A stretch of 64,000 nucleotides of DNA from Dreissena polymorpha (lineage: Eukaryota > Mollusca > Bivalvia > Myida > Dreissenidae). The notes beneath the pieces were generated by a model. The model saw nothing but the letters and a program-made list of their open reading frames with translations. It was not told the origin of the DNA and did not search any database. The stretch's first letter is position 1. Each line of letters opens with the position of its first letter. Positions 15,710 to 27,600 of this stretch are shown here, one piece after another. The DNA is taken from assembly GCF_020536995.1 (NCBI RefSeq), contig NC_068362.1, positions 1,886,826 through 1,950,825 on the forward strand, read 5' to 3'. A program made the position numbers and the translations under genes.

Positions 15710-16210
15710 AAGGGGCCTTTTCACAGATTTTGGCATGTTTTGAAGTTTGTCATTAAATGCTTTATATTGATAAATGTAAACATTAAATTTTAAAAGCTCC
15801 AGTAAAAAATCAAAAATACAATTTTTAAAAAGGAAACAAAAGTAGCCCACAGCAGGGCTCGAACCAGTGACCCCCGGAATCCTTCAGTAAAAATGCATTA
15901 GCCAACTGAGCTATCCTGCCAATAATACATAATATGCGTATTTTATACCTTATATAAGCAATCTTCGTAGTTTTACAAATTTAAACGACAACAAGAGACC
16001 TCTCCAAATTATTCAATCGTTTCGCGTTGCAACGCTTTATAATTTTTAGGTTTTTAAATCGTTAAAAGACGCATATAATGGCTATATTGGACCGTGGCAA
16101 ATGTTCAGTAATACTGTTTCCTCACAAATATCATAACTAAACCGAACATTTGCGCATCTGAAACAACTTTTTTCAATTTTGTCAATTTACCAAACCGTGA
16201 AAATATCCCT
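15710..16210 (-). mobile_element. TTAA-flanked short element carrying a tRNA-like module
   Basis: A 501-bp element flanked by TTAA on both sides (15706-15709 and 16211-16214). Its ends are imperfect inverted repeats (AAGGGGCCTTTTCAC against AGGGATATTTTCAC read from the right). A TTAA target is typical of the piggyBac superfamily. Inside is a tRNA-like segment on the minus strand. It is inserted in the long tandem array. No transposase is encoded. Confidence 0.65.
15842..15920 (-). repeat. tRNA-like Pol III promoter module (SINE head), not a functional tRNA
   Basis: Read on the minus strand it starts GGCAGGATAGCTCAGTTGG, containing an A-box-like TAGCTCAGTTGG, and further on has a B-box-like GGTTCGAGCCC. 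Spacing is right for a tRNA gene, but the acceptor arms do not pair over seven bases and the anticodon arm is degenerate, so I call it a tRNA-derived SINE module rather than a tRNA gene. Confidence 0.65.
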
Positions 16211-17160
16211 TTAATATATTTAATTTCAGTGTTCGTGAATTTATAATTAAGAACCATGATGGATTTCAGCAAAGCATACAATCATTTGTCCAACGAAAAA
16301 GCGTCTGTACTATGGGTATGCCATTTACACAACATTAAGTCGAAGTACAAGAAAGCTTTAATTTTTGTCGTCGGATGATTTAAGTTCAATTTATATAAAT
16401 AAATAAGTCTATAGCAATGCATTTAGAAACAAAAACATTCAACCTGAAATAGAACATCATCATTAAACTAGATGTTAGATTAAAAAATCCAATTGCTTAG
16501 ATGAAATAGTTTATTATTTTTTATGTTTCGTCATATTATTATGAAATAACTATGCATACAAATTTATTTATTTTTTAAACATTTTTTATCTCTATTATCA
16601 CAGGTGTAAACACAGATGTCAGGAAAATAGCATTGTAAACAATCTAGTTCATAATTACATCTGATTATTCATTCTTAGACAGATGTTTTATTAATAAGTA
16701 GCTTTTTATATACTTTCCCACATTTTTATCACGTGTGAAATTCTATGTTTGGTTTTATAAATTCATACTGACTGGAAGAAAAACAACATATAAAACAAAG
16801 TGTTGTGTTGTCATTTATTACATTAAGGGCTCGTAGAAACAATGTTATCAAATATTAGCTTCTGCTAATTTCTATAAACCATTTATTAGTTTTTCTACTT
16901 AAACAGTATTATGTCGAAGAATATTTACGCATTCTCTTTATGATGTCAATTATAGCTGGATATGACATTGAACGATATTATATAAATGTAGAATGTATGA
17001 TTTTATTGAAAAAAAAAACACAACAGAAAACAAACGTTAACATATTCACGCATATTTTAAATTGTCTTCATTCACTTCTTACATGATCTCGATAAATAAT
17101 TTCCTTATATCATTGTGTCTCTCATTTGAACGGAATACTTATTCTGATATCGCCTACTAT

Positions 17161-17260
17161 NNNNNNNNNNNNNNNNNNNNNNNNNNNNNNNNNNNNNNNN
17201 NNNNNNNNNNNNNNNNNNNNNNNNNNNNNNNNNNNNNNNNNNNNNNNNNNNNNNNNNNNN
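17161..17260. other. Assembly gap (100 N)
   Basis: Exactly 100 undefined bases, the usual size for a scaffold gap of unknown length. It separates the long tandem array from the CPLANE1 locus and is bordered on its right by a palindromic repeat. Confidence 0.98.
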
Positions 17261-17261
17261 T

Positions 17262-17362
17262 CAAACAGTTTGGATCCTGATGAGACGCCTGTTCTGTGGC
17301 TTCTCATCTGGATCCAAACTGTTTGCAAAGGCCTTTAAAATTTGGTTCCCGCACTGAAAGGG
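17262..17362 (-). mobile_element. Palindromic MITE, copy 1
   Basis: The core CAAACAGTTTGGATCCTGAT is mirrored by ATCTGGATCCAAACTGTTTG around a short loop. The flank GGTTCCCGCACTGAAAGGGT matches, in inverse orientation, the flank of a second copy near 62574. Confidence 0.65.
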
Positions 17363-17511
17363 TTAAGTGTTGTCTCAGATGGGCCTGAGCAGTCTGCACT
17401 TTCCTTTCCGCTTCATGGATTTTTTTAAAAGAAGATCTGTTTTAAACAAAAATCCAGTGTAGGAGGAAAGGGTTCTCCCTGTCTGCACAGTCTAATCTGA
17501 GATGACACTTT
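17362..17511. mobile_element. AGGCTAATC snapback repeat, degraded copy
   Basis: Shows the TGTCTCAGAT...CAGTCTGCAC half and the inverse AGTCTAATCTGAGATGACAC half of the family that recurs through the CPLANE1 and LRRC42 introns. Confidence 0.6.
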
Positions 17512-17790
17512 AACAATTTACCACTAAGATACATATTTAGACACATTATAGGTACTTAGAAAGTTAACTTTAATAAATAACCTTCCTTACTAAATTCAAA
17601 TTTTAAAGGCTTCATTTCCAACACTTAGTTACTGATGATAGCAGCAAACAGCATAAAACCTGCACAGACTGCAAGTTACTCGCAGGCTGTTTTGGTTTCA
17701 TGCTGGTTTCAAAAGCCATTTTCACTTTGCTTCTTATTGGCGAAAGGGTTAAGGAAATTAATTAAGCCCAATTTTCCCACAAAGAGGATC
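17512..17790. mobile_element. MITE-like repeat, related to 24178-24392
   Basis: Shares ordered blocks with 24178-24392: ACCACT(T)A(A)GATAC, CTTAGAAAGTT, ACTAAATTCAA, AAAGGCTTCATTT, GCAGCAAACAG, AGTTACTCGCAG and GCCATTTTCACTTTGC. The right end gives GGGTTAA, mirroring AACCCTTTA at the left end of the other copy. No coding capacity. Confidence 0.6.
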
Positions 17791-17811
17791 AACAGTGCTA
17801 GAGTGTATTAC

Positions 17812-18673
17812 CTTTTCCCAGGTAGCTGCCCCCTATTACCAGAGCCCCCACTTCCTGCATCTTTCTTTACAAGGACACCGGGCTCAAAAGTCCTAGGCGA
17901 ACTGCTCGAAGGTGACGCGCCATTTTTCAGACGGCACCCAGACGTAATCCGGTTTCAGACTGGTTTCAGCATGCTTCAAAAGAATGAAACATCCAAAGAG
18001 TTTTTTCAGCTGGTATCATTGTTTTCCCCAACTCTTTACTGTCAGCATCAACTGATTGGCTGGTGGACCAGTCTAAGGGCCGCTGGGAGGGATCATGGTG
18101 TTGGTTGTAGTGTCGAACCGTAGGCAGCTGCAGAATGTTGCGGTATGCTACTATGTGTTGTGTACACACACATTACCATCGAGGATTTGTGCGCCACTGA
18201 GGTCGGGTAGGTGTTACGTCAGGATCGTGCCATTCATTTCATCAGACGGCTGGGCAGTCTAGAACCACGTTGAACAATCTTGGCGAGGTTGTGGACCGCC
18301 TGCTTTACCACATTGTCCACTTCTGCTGACCAAACCTCGGAATACGAGGCTCCTAGTTTCCACACCAGGGTCAAGGAAGACATTGCTCCTTCTAAATACT
18401 TAAGCAAAGACGTTGACGCTTCTAGACCACTGAATGTGCATTTGGATCTATGGAAATCATTTCTGGCTCACCGAAAACAATCTTTCCAGCCTCCATGTTA
18501 CCAAGTGGCCCCAAACTGGTCAAAGCCGAACCTGTTTGTGGTCTCTATAATGCTTACTTCACTTTCATTGGTAGCGTTCAAAGACACTTCTGCCATTTCA
18601 AATTCATAACGTTTCTTGCCGCTCTTCTCTCTGTTTGCAACTTCAGAAAGATTCTGCTTCGAACCTTTTTGAC
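17812..18673 (-). pseudogene. CPLANE1: CPLANE1 exon 10 candidate, with several frame breaks
   Basis: The acceptor AATTTCAG|GTCAAAA joins exon 9 in the right phase and reads GQKGSKQNLSEVANREKSGK, continuing to a TAA at 18498-18500. Coding-like sequence continues in another frame (MEAGKIVFGEPEMISID, stop at 18422-18424), then a third (EASTSLLKYLEGAMSSLTLV...VDNVVKQAVHNLAKI, stop at 18234-18236), then a further frame through RNILQLPTVRHYNQHHDPSQ to 17966. A donor-like AAAAG|GTAAT closes it at 17812. At least three frame changes are needed. The third segment has the position and hydrophobic pattern of the human region that follows the propeller. Homology here is inferred from order and phase rather than close similarity. 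Confidence 0.6.
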
Positions 18674-21600
18674 CTGAAATTTGTGTTATATTTATATAAA
18701 GAATGAGTTTATAAAGGTAAACACAATGTGGTCTTTGTCTATAAAACCTCATATTCCAGTTACCAATTCTCAAATTATTACGTCTTTTTCCCAATGGAAA
18801 AAAACTCTGCTCCAGATATAGAAAGAAAATATAAACAAGAGCACCGCATAACAGGTGCCAATGCTCGGCGGGTGCATTTTTTAATAAATGAAAGGTTGTC
18901 AGAATTTTTATTTTTTTTAGAGGTCACAGTGACCTTGACCTTTGACCTAGTGACCCCCAAAATGGGTGTGGCGTGTACAATCATCAAGGTGCATCCACAT
19001 ATGAAGTTTCAAAAACGTAGGTGGAAGCACTCTGATTTTAGAGCCAATGTAAAGGTTTTAGCACGACACCAGCGGACAGCTGACGACGAGCTGGCTATGA
19101 CAATACCTCGGGTTTTCTCCGAAAACAGCCGAGCTAAAAATATATTCATCATAATTTGAATAATTAAATATTTAATGAACAAAAACATTAAATTAAAACT
19201 CAAAATAATATATAAGATATATTTCAAGGTTATGACTGGCAACAAGACTAGTAAGATGTGTAAACTATTTTCACAATTTAACGAATCTTAAATTTAGAAG
19301 TTAAAAGAAAGTACCAGGTAAATTGTCCTACAAATGTAAGAAACATGCATGACAATTAAACGTTAGCTGTTGTTATATTTCAAACATAATATAACATTCA
19401 CACATACAACATGCAGCAAAAAGACAAGCGTATCTTCTAACAAACTATTAAACGAAATAACAAAACAAGAAAAGCTGGTTTAAATTTTAACCCTTAAAAG
19501 AGGCCGTTATTTGTATGACTTTCAGTTGAATTGTCAAGATTTGTTCTAAGTGTTGTAATACAGTTTTCTGATTTCTAAGTAATTAGAATGCTGTCTGGGA
19601 AAAGAGGGCTAAATGCATGTGCTTATATCCCAGACTTTCATGTTCAGTCTGCACAGGCTAATCAAGGACAACACTTTTCGCCTAAAATGGATTTTCCTGA
19701 TGAATAAATTTACTTGAACAAACAAGAGCTGACTCCATTGGAAGACATATGCCCCCAAAAAACGCTAAAAACTCGAAACCTAAACGCAGATTTCGAAACC
19801 TAAATGCGGACCCTTAGTTCAAGGTCAAGGTTAAAGGGGTCAAAATTTGTGTGCAGATGGAAAGGCCGTGTCCATATACACATGCATACCAAATATGAAG
19901 GTACATCAGAAGCGACATAGAAGTTATGATCATTTTCAAACCTAAACAACAAAAGTGTGACAGACGGTCGGACAGTGTGATCACTATATGCCCCACCTTC
20001 GGGGGCATTAAAATACCATACAAGCAAAAAGTGTCTATCTTAATAAGAATGTAGAATGGCACTCCTCAAAAAATGAAATAAGCTTAGTTTTCCAATTTTT
20101 CAATTTTTAAACCATTTTCAATGGGACAACACTTAAAGCTCATGCATTAAGTCTCATTTTCCCCAGAGCAAGGCTCATTTCTATAACATGTTATGAAATA
20201 TCCAACCTCTTGACAGTCTGTAGGCATCAGCCACTGTCATATCCAGGTTCTCCTGTGCAGCGAGTTTCTTCAAATACTTGGCTGACTCGAGAACCAGGCC
20301 TCTCATTAGGGTCACTGAGGTCACCTCCACTGGCAACTGCGCCACAGTAACCAGGAAACCATCCGAGAAGAGCACTATTGGAAGAGATGGATGTGTCGCC
20401 ACGGAGAACTGCTGCCTCATGGGGTCGCATTCTTCAGCTGATGGTTCGAGGTTGCCATCATTGCCACTGAAATGTGTAACATAATAATACAAGCAAATTC
20501 ATTGAATTGATATCCCCTGCCAATAAAGTTTGTTTATGGATGGATGAAAATCCTTTTATTACAAAATAATTAAGTGTAGGGTATTTGTTTATGCATTGCA
20601 ATTCTTCTCATTGATATCTATATACCCATGAAGTTTCATGTTCAAATCTTGTAGCGTATCTGAGATATAACCCTAAATAGTTACATCATATCAAAACAAA
20701 AATGGGCAATAACTCTTATTTAAGAAAGTGTAGGGTTGTGATTCTTGTGCAAGAAAGTTCTCCTAAAAGATATCTATAAACCCATGAAGTATCATGTTGA
20801 AATCTTGTATCATATCTGAGATACAGCCCTGAAAAATTACATCATACCAAAACAACAAAGGGCAATTACTCTTATTTAAGAAAGTGAAGGGCTATGGTTC
20901 CTCAGAATGGTACTTCTCCTCAATGATAAAAATACACCCATGAAGTTTCATGTTGAAATCTTGTATGGTATCTGAGATACGGCCCTGAAAAGGTGCATAA
21001 TAGAATTCAGAAACAAACGAAGGGCAATAACTCTCATTTAAGAAAGTTTTGGGTTATGGTTCATGTGCATGACACTTCTCTTCATTGATATCCATACACC
21101 TAGTAAGTTTTAGTCACATACACTATCATCAGGTTTAAAACAAACAAACATATTTTCCAATAATATCAGTTATATCACAAAATCTAGTTGTATATGCACA
21201 GAGCAGGTGATAAACCCCAAGATAAATATCACCCCCAAACACATTCACCGCTTACCAGTATAATAATTTCCCATACCTGACAAATATTGCCGGGTGAAGT
21301 GGCAAAAACAGGCTGGGTCCCATGGTTACGGAGCATCCATCGGTTGCTATGGCGACTGGGTCACCCAGCCTTGGTATCAGACACACGCTGCCGTTCTTGA
21401 GAATGCCCGCCAGGAAGAGATTGTCTGAGGTCCAGGCTAGATCACTCACCCAGTATTGTCTGGGGAAGATGAAGAAGAAATATATGTGACAAATATTTAA
21501 AATGAGCATCAGTCTGTGAAAATGGGGCTAAATGCATGTGTGTAAAGCATTGTCCCAAATTAGCTTTTGCAGTCTGTGCAGAGGCTAATCTGGAAAGACA

Positions 21601-24600
21601 CTTTCTGCTTCACTGTATTTTTTGTTTAAATGAACTCTCTTCTTAACCAAAATCCATTTTAGGTCAAAGTGTTGTTCCTGATTAGCCTGTATAGACTGCA
21701 CAAGCTAATCTGGGATAGTACTTTTCACGCATGCATTCAACCCCATTTTTCCAGAGCAATACATTACAACACTGGCAAATTACTAAATAACAAATACCTA
21801 CTACCTTTTTTCCCATAGACGAAAAGAAGATAAACCTATCAGTAACAATATGGAAAATAATTAACAAAACTAAAAAACTAAAAACTCAAAATAAGATCAT
21901 TCAAATCTTGACATGTGCTAAGCATATTGATTTGACAATTACCATCACTAACCATTTCAATGGGCCAAACTGAACCATGATTGTAAACGTGAAAATGAAA
22001 TAGGCTGGGCTATTAAGTGTAGTTCCTTGCATTACATATTACATGTTTAGCACAAAACACAATTAAAAGTCAATTTATAGGATGCTCCCCAATAAGCAAC
22101 AAATTGCAGTGTCAAACTTTTTATTAGATTTTCTTTATCTACACACACACACACACACAATTTAAAAGCTGAACATAACAGCCTCCTATTCCCTTTAAAA
22201 CCCCACATCATGCTCTTTAAATGGAGAGAAGCTGTAGAATGCATTAAGAATTTACAGGTATATTGGTTACAAAAAATGACTCTTTGAATTTTCAAGGTGC
22301 AAATAAAAAAAGGAATCCAGAGTCATTCAATTTCTGCATATTTGTCACATGCTCTGTACATGTTGCTTTTAAATAAAAGTTTTAATACTATTACTAATAC
22401 TATTAAAAAAATCCATCTGTATGATATATACATGTAATACAGTTTGAAGTAAGCTTGTAGGAAGCATGCGCAGCAAAATGATGCAAAGCAGATAATATAA
22501 TGAAGTAAAGCATGAAAAATGTAAGGAAACAGATGTTCCTAAGAGTTGCAGAACCTTCAATTTATAAATACATATATATTTTGGCAAAAAGACAAATTTT
22601 CTTGCATCGGATTTTTAAAAAGAACATTTGTTTTTCTTTGTATTCATTTTGGTTTAAGCCTACTTATTTTACAATAAAGATTGAATATATTTTCCTTAAA
22701 CAATCAATAGTACAAAATGGCAGCATTTGACAAGCTAACTGCATTTGGCAGAAATGTTCAACAAATATGTTCTAGTGTTTTTCCCAGGCCCTTTCTGTGT
22801 GGGGCTGCGCCACGCTGCTGTTCTGAACGCCACTATGCCCTTATTGATAACATCTTATTATCCTTTTCAAGGCTCTTGACCAAACTTTTAAGCCGAATAG
22901 TATCAGAGTATGGCCCTAAGGCAGCGTAGATGCACGCTGTTGTGAATTATTTCAGTGGCTTTGTTATACCACTGTATAACTATATAAGTCTGTAATGTGT
23001 ACTCCTCCACGATAAAATCGTGGACAGTATTTTAAATTTCGCCCTCGATCGCACCAAAACATTAATGGGGAAAATTCTGTCTAACAACTGATAAATTGAG
23101 CCGTGCTCTAAATAAACTGGGCTCAATGCATGTGTGTAAAGTGTTGTCCCAGATTGCACATTCAATAAGTCACGTGTTCCCAATACGAGGCTCAATTTGT
23201 AGTGGCCTCACCTGCCAGTCTTGGTGACGTTGCTTACGCCGCAGTTCCCCATACCCCCGACCAGCACAGTGTCCGTCAACGGGGACACAAACAGCATGGT
23301 GGTCCGAGATGGGAATCTCTGATTGGCCGCCACTGCAAGCACCTGCAGAGTGTTTTTTTAAATTCAAATTTAAGGTTGTTAAAGAGGCCCATTCCCAATG
23401 GAAAAAAAATACAAATACATAAAAATAGTATTGAACAAACTTTTATATACAATTTTTACGTATTTGTTAACAAAATAAAACCACTTATTTCCCAATTTTA
23501 GTCAAAACAACGCAATTTTTCCCAATCCAAAAGGACCTGGTCCCATCCCCAAAATGGTTAAATTAAATCACTGACCTGCCCGCTGCTGCTGTATGCAGAG
23601 ACGTAGGCGCCCAGTGTGGAGACGGGCTCAAACTCTGCATGCATCTGCTGGAACGGGTACTGCAGGAGGCTCCATTCGGCAGTAAAGACTGGCAGACTGG
23701 GAAAAGATTTGAGAAAAAAACAAACTTTATATTACATATGAGCCTAACTCTGAGAAAATGGGATTTAAAGAAGTCAGCAAAGGCTAATCAGGGACAACAC
23801 TTTCTGCCTAGACTGTTTTTTTGTTTTAAAGAGAATTCTTTTAAAGAAAAATTCCATAAAAGCTGAAAGTGTTTTCCCTGATGAGCCTCTGTGACTGCAC
23901 AGGCTAATCTGGGATGACACATACACACATGCAATAAACCCTGTTTTCCCTGAGCGAGACTCGTATACATAAACAATTGTTTAAAGACAATGTAAAAGTC
24001 CAGTAGCTGAGTTTTAATCTATCTCAATTGCATCTAAATTTATTGAGACACTCTTTAGTCTATTTCCTGGGTAAAACCAGTACTTTATGTCTTCATAAAA
24101 GATCTTAAGACTACCTCTGTGTGGCTCCTGTGATGGTGCATCACACAATATGTAAAGCCTCAAGTGTGATACAAATTAACCCTTTACCACTTAGATACGT
24201 ATTTTCACGCATTGTAGTCCCTTAGAAAGTTTCATTTAATTAAAGACCTTTCATACTAAATTCAAGTTTAAAGGCTTCATTTTCAACCCTTATACTGGTG
24301 AGCAGCAAACAGTTACTCGCAGTCTGTTCTGGTTTTAAACTGCTTGCACATAGCCATTTTCACTTTGCTTTCGAGTGGAAAAGAGTTTAAGCATGCAAAA
24401 AATCATGAGTCATAAATAAACAGTTTGAAGCATACTTCTAGCTGCTATGTTCAAGAAATGAAAATATTCCTTACTTTTTAGGTGCGATATCAGGAAACTT
24501 CAGTGTCAATGCTGGATCTGGAAACTTAGCACAACCGTTGCCACACATAGAATACAGTCACTGTTGAATACCATGGAGCATTGAAAGCATTGGCCTAGGC

Positions 24601-27600
24601 TCTGAAATATAATGTCAGAAACAAACATTAAAATAAACTTCACTGCTAGAAAGAAAAAAAAATTCACATATTGAAAACGCACATACCACTTATGATAATT
24701 ATGTAATGTACTTCTATAAAGTTTATAAATGCTCTCAATAGCCAGCAAAGATATCATGTATAAGTAGAATGTAACTGAATTTTATTTCATCTTTAAATCT
24801 GAGGCGATATAAATGAAAATGTCAATTTTCAGACGCATCAAAGTGCCAGTTACATCAATCTTCATAGTGTCATATTTGTTTATGCATACAAATAAAATTT
24901 GGGCCATCATTATTTAAACCTTGTAATTCCAACTTGATAGGATTGAAATATCAAAGCTTCAGAAACATTCTCTACTTAATTTTCTGGCAAGAACTATGCC
25001 CTTCCTAAAACTCCTATACACTGGTACATGATCATAAAGCTGAATGCTATATTATGACCTTTGTTCTTTGAAAATGGGGCTTAATGCATGCTCCTAAATT
25101 GTCATCCCAGATAAGCCTGTGCAGCCCACAAAGGCTAATCAGGACTGCACTTTCTGTCTACACTGGATTTTTTAAAAGAAGAGACTTAATTTAAACAAAA
25201 AATTCCATCAAAGCAGAAAATGTTGTCCCTAATTAACCTATGCTGATTGCGAAGGCTAATCTGGGACAACACTTTATTCACAAGAATTATGCCAAATTTT
25301 CCCAGAGCACGACTCTTATTTAAATTTGTTCAAATTACGGCAAACAAGCTTTATCTAAGGAGGCTTTCTCTGCCATTTGTTAAATTGTGTCTAGTTCTGA
25401 GAAAATTGGGCTGAATGCATGTGCGTAAGTGTCATACCAGATTAGCCTGTGCAGTCTGCACAGGCTAATCAGGGACGACACTTTCCGCTTTTATGGTATT
25501 TTTAGTTTCAAGGAAGTCCCTCCTTGCCAAAAATCAAGTTTAGGCGGAAAGTGTCGTCCCTGATTAGCCTGTGCGGACTGCACAGGCTAATCTGGGATGA
25601 CACTTTACGCATAGCATTATGCCCAGTTTTCTCAGAACGCGGCTCAATTAGTCAATGGCTACTGATTACATGTACCACATTTGCCTTAAGAAAATTCCAT
25701 ATGTTCTTTGTCATAAAATCTTATTAATAGCCAAAATGGGAAGAATTTTGTTATGCTACTTTATATTTGGCTAAAGAAAATGTTACACCATTAGAAACAA
25801 ATCTCATCTCATACCACATTTTCATAGAACACACTGGCTATGCTGGTCTCCCTGGCGTTGAGGGGAGGTAACTCCATTCCCGTCGGCACTGACACCTCAT
25901 GCCACGTCCCTTTCAGTGTGGTCACCTTGTCCCGCAGAATTGTCTCCCCTTTTTCCATCGCCCACAAGAAGAACTGCCTGTTGCCAACGGAGACAAAAAT
26001 GTGGGAGCAGCTATCCGAGGCGTTAATATGGAAGTTTTCTTAAACAAAAAGCATGCCCATAAAGTGATCATCTGTAATTTTCCTATTGACAGTAAAGACA
26101 ATGTTTTGATTAATACAACTTTAATTCTTATATAAGAAGTTTAATGATGAGTGCACGCAGACAATATTGAAGTTGTATAACTAAAATGCACACTTTCAAA
26201 TTGTTGCAAAAACAAAATTGGACCAGTATGTACTTTCCATTAGTCACAAAAGTCCTTGATTTACATGTTACAATTCATCATACCGGTATACAATTTTTTA
26301 TATAAACCTATGACTCCTTTTTAAATTGTTAATGTTTCAATACACAGGATCTATCTAGTAGCATGAAAACCACTTATTACTAGATGTAGTAAACAAACAG
26401 CAAAATCTGACACTCTGAGGACATGTATGTTCTTACCTTCACTAAAGTCATCAACCAGTCTGTCAAAACCAGCAATGAATTTGGAGATATCTTTATCTTT
26501 ATGCCAGATGAACAGCTCTCCATTGTTCAACAAGCCTAGCAGGTAACGTCCTGAATAACAGAATGCACTATTTGGAAAGGTTCTGTATAATATATAGGAG
26601 CAGTGCTCTGAAAAAGTGAGGCTTAATGTGCATAAAATATTGTCCAAGATTAGCTTGTACAGTCACAACAGGCTATTCTGGAACGAATTTCTGCCTAAAA
26701 TGGATTTTTGTTAAGTGTCCTCACTGATTAGGCCGTGCTGACTGCACCTTCAGCGAAAATTCTGTACACACATGCATTTAGTCAGGTTTTCTCAGATTAT
26801 GGTTCATATACATGTATAATGTTTGCATAAAAACACACTACCAGGTAGTTACATTTTAAGTTTTTTTTTACTATTAATGTATTTCTTAACATATGAAAAT
26901 ACAATATTCAAAGCATTCTGAATGTTCTTGGAACTATTTATAATGGAACTGAAAACATTAAACAAATAATGCTTGCTTCAAGTAACATAGATAGCAAAGG
27001 AAAATGTTAGCATAACATAAGACTTATGGTATTGTGGAAATACACAACCTCATTATGTACAAGCAGAAACTGTTTTTGTGCAAGCAACCCAAAATATCCA
27101 TGTTTTACATATAATTGGCTCGTATCATTTCTGACAATTCTTTCCATTCTTTCATGCATTCTGAGGAGAATGTTTGGCGAAAAGTTCTATAAAACATACA
27201 TCATTGGAAAGAAAGCAAGTATAACAACACAAAACCACCTTTGATTTTTTTCAATTAAGCACAGTATCCCATTCGAGAAAGCATTATTTGATATCAGGTT
27301 TAGATTTTTCGGAAATTTACCTGGGCCCTCTCTTATCATCAGGGAAAGCTACCCACATCCCTAATGAGGGGAAATTTTCAAGCAGTTTCCCTATTATGTG
27401 GAATTTTTTTACCCACTCTCTCATTACTACATGTGTACATATTTGCACTATAATCATTGCTTTTTTATAATTTCTAATAGAATTTCTATTTGACACTAAA
27501 ATTAGACTATATTGTAAGTATGAATTGTACAGTAAATGTCAATATAATAAAGAGGTGAAACTCCTGTTAGATAGATAGATAGATAGATTTAATTTCGACA

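Larger units (their letters stand above)
3530..17160 (+). repeat. Diverged tandem array of a long (about 1-2 kb) repeat unit
   Basis: The same ordered blocks recur across 13.6 kb in one orientation. One marker block (CAGTATTATGTCGAAGTATA and variants) is seen near 3571, 5264, 7420, 12025, 13071, 14219, 15055 and 16905. A second (GTCGAAGTACCTGAAAGC and variants) is near 4711, 6902, 8238, 8636, 10543, 11443, 13800 and 16332. A third (AAAACTCTAGTTGCTCCAGC and variants) is near 6663, 8008, 8400, 8843, 11210, 12465, 13578, 14775 and 15598. Block order is kept but spacing varies, so units have suffered many deletions. No long open frame spans a unit, so I see no coding potential. It could be an old satellite or tandemly amplified transposon remains. 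The right edge is set by the assembly gap. Confidence 0.75.
21766..23211. other. CPLANE1 intron 7, mostly unremarkable
   Basis: AT-rich intron sequence. Only a short AC microsatellite, a GC-richer patch near 22780-22930 (reads GTGGGGCTGCGCCACGCTGC, unidentified) and a snapback fragment at 23118-23165 stand out. No coding signal that I can support. Confidence 0.5.

Noticed and set aside
15842-15920. tRNA gene
   Set aside because: A and B boxes are present but the acceptor stem does not pair and the anticodon arm is degenerate; it lies inside a repeat.
17635-18123. 162-codon plus-strand open frame
   Set aside because: It overlaps the minus-strand CPLANE1 exon 10 region and repeat sequence; no motif, and antisense shadow of coding sequence is the simpler account.
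18728-19159. 143-codon plus-strand open frame with VTVTLTFDLV
   Set aside because: That peptide is the translation of the GGTCAC/GACCTTGACC repeat; the same words appear in several repeat copies.
22717-22929. 70-codon plus-strand frame (MAAFDKLTAF...)
   Set aside because: Antisense within a CPLANE1 intron, no motif, no splice partner; possibly part of an unknown repeat.
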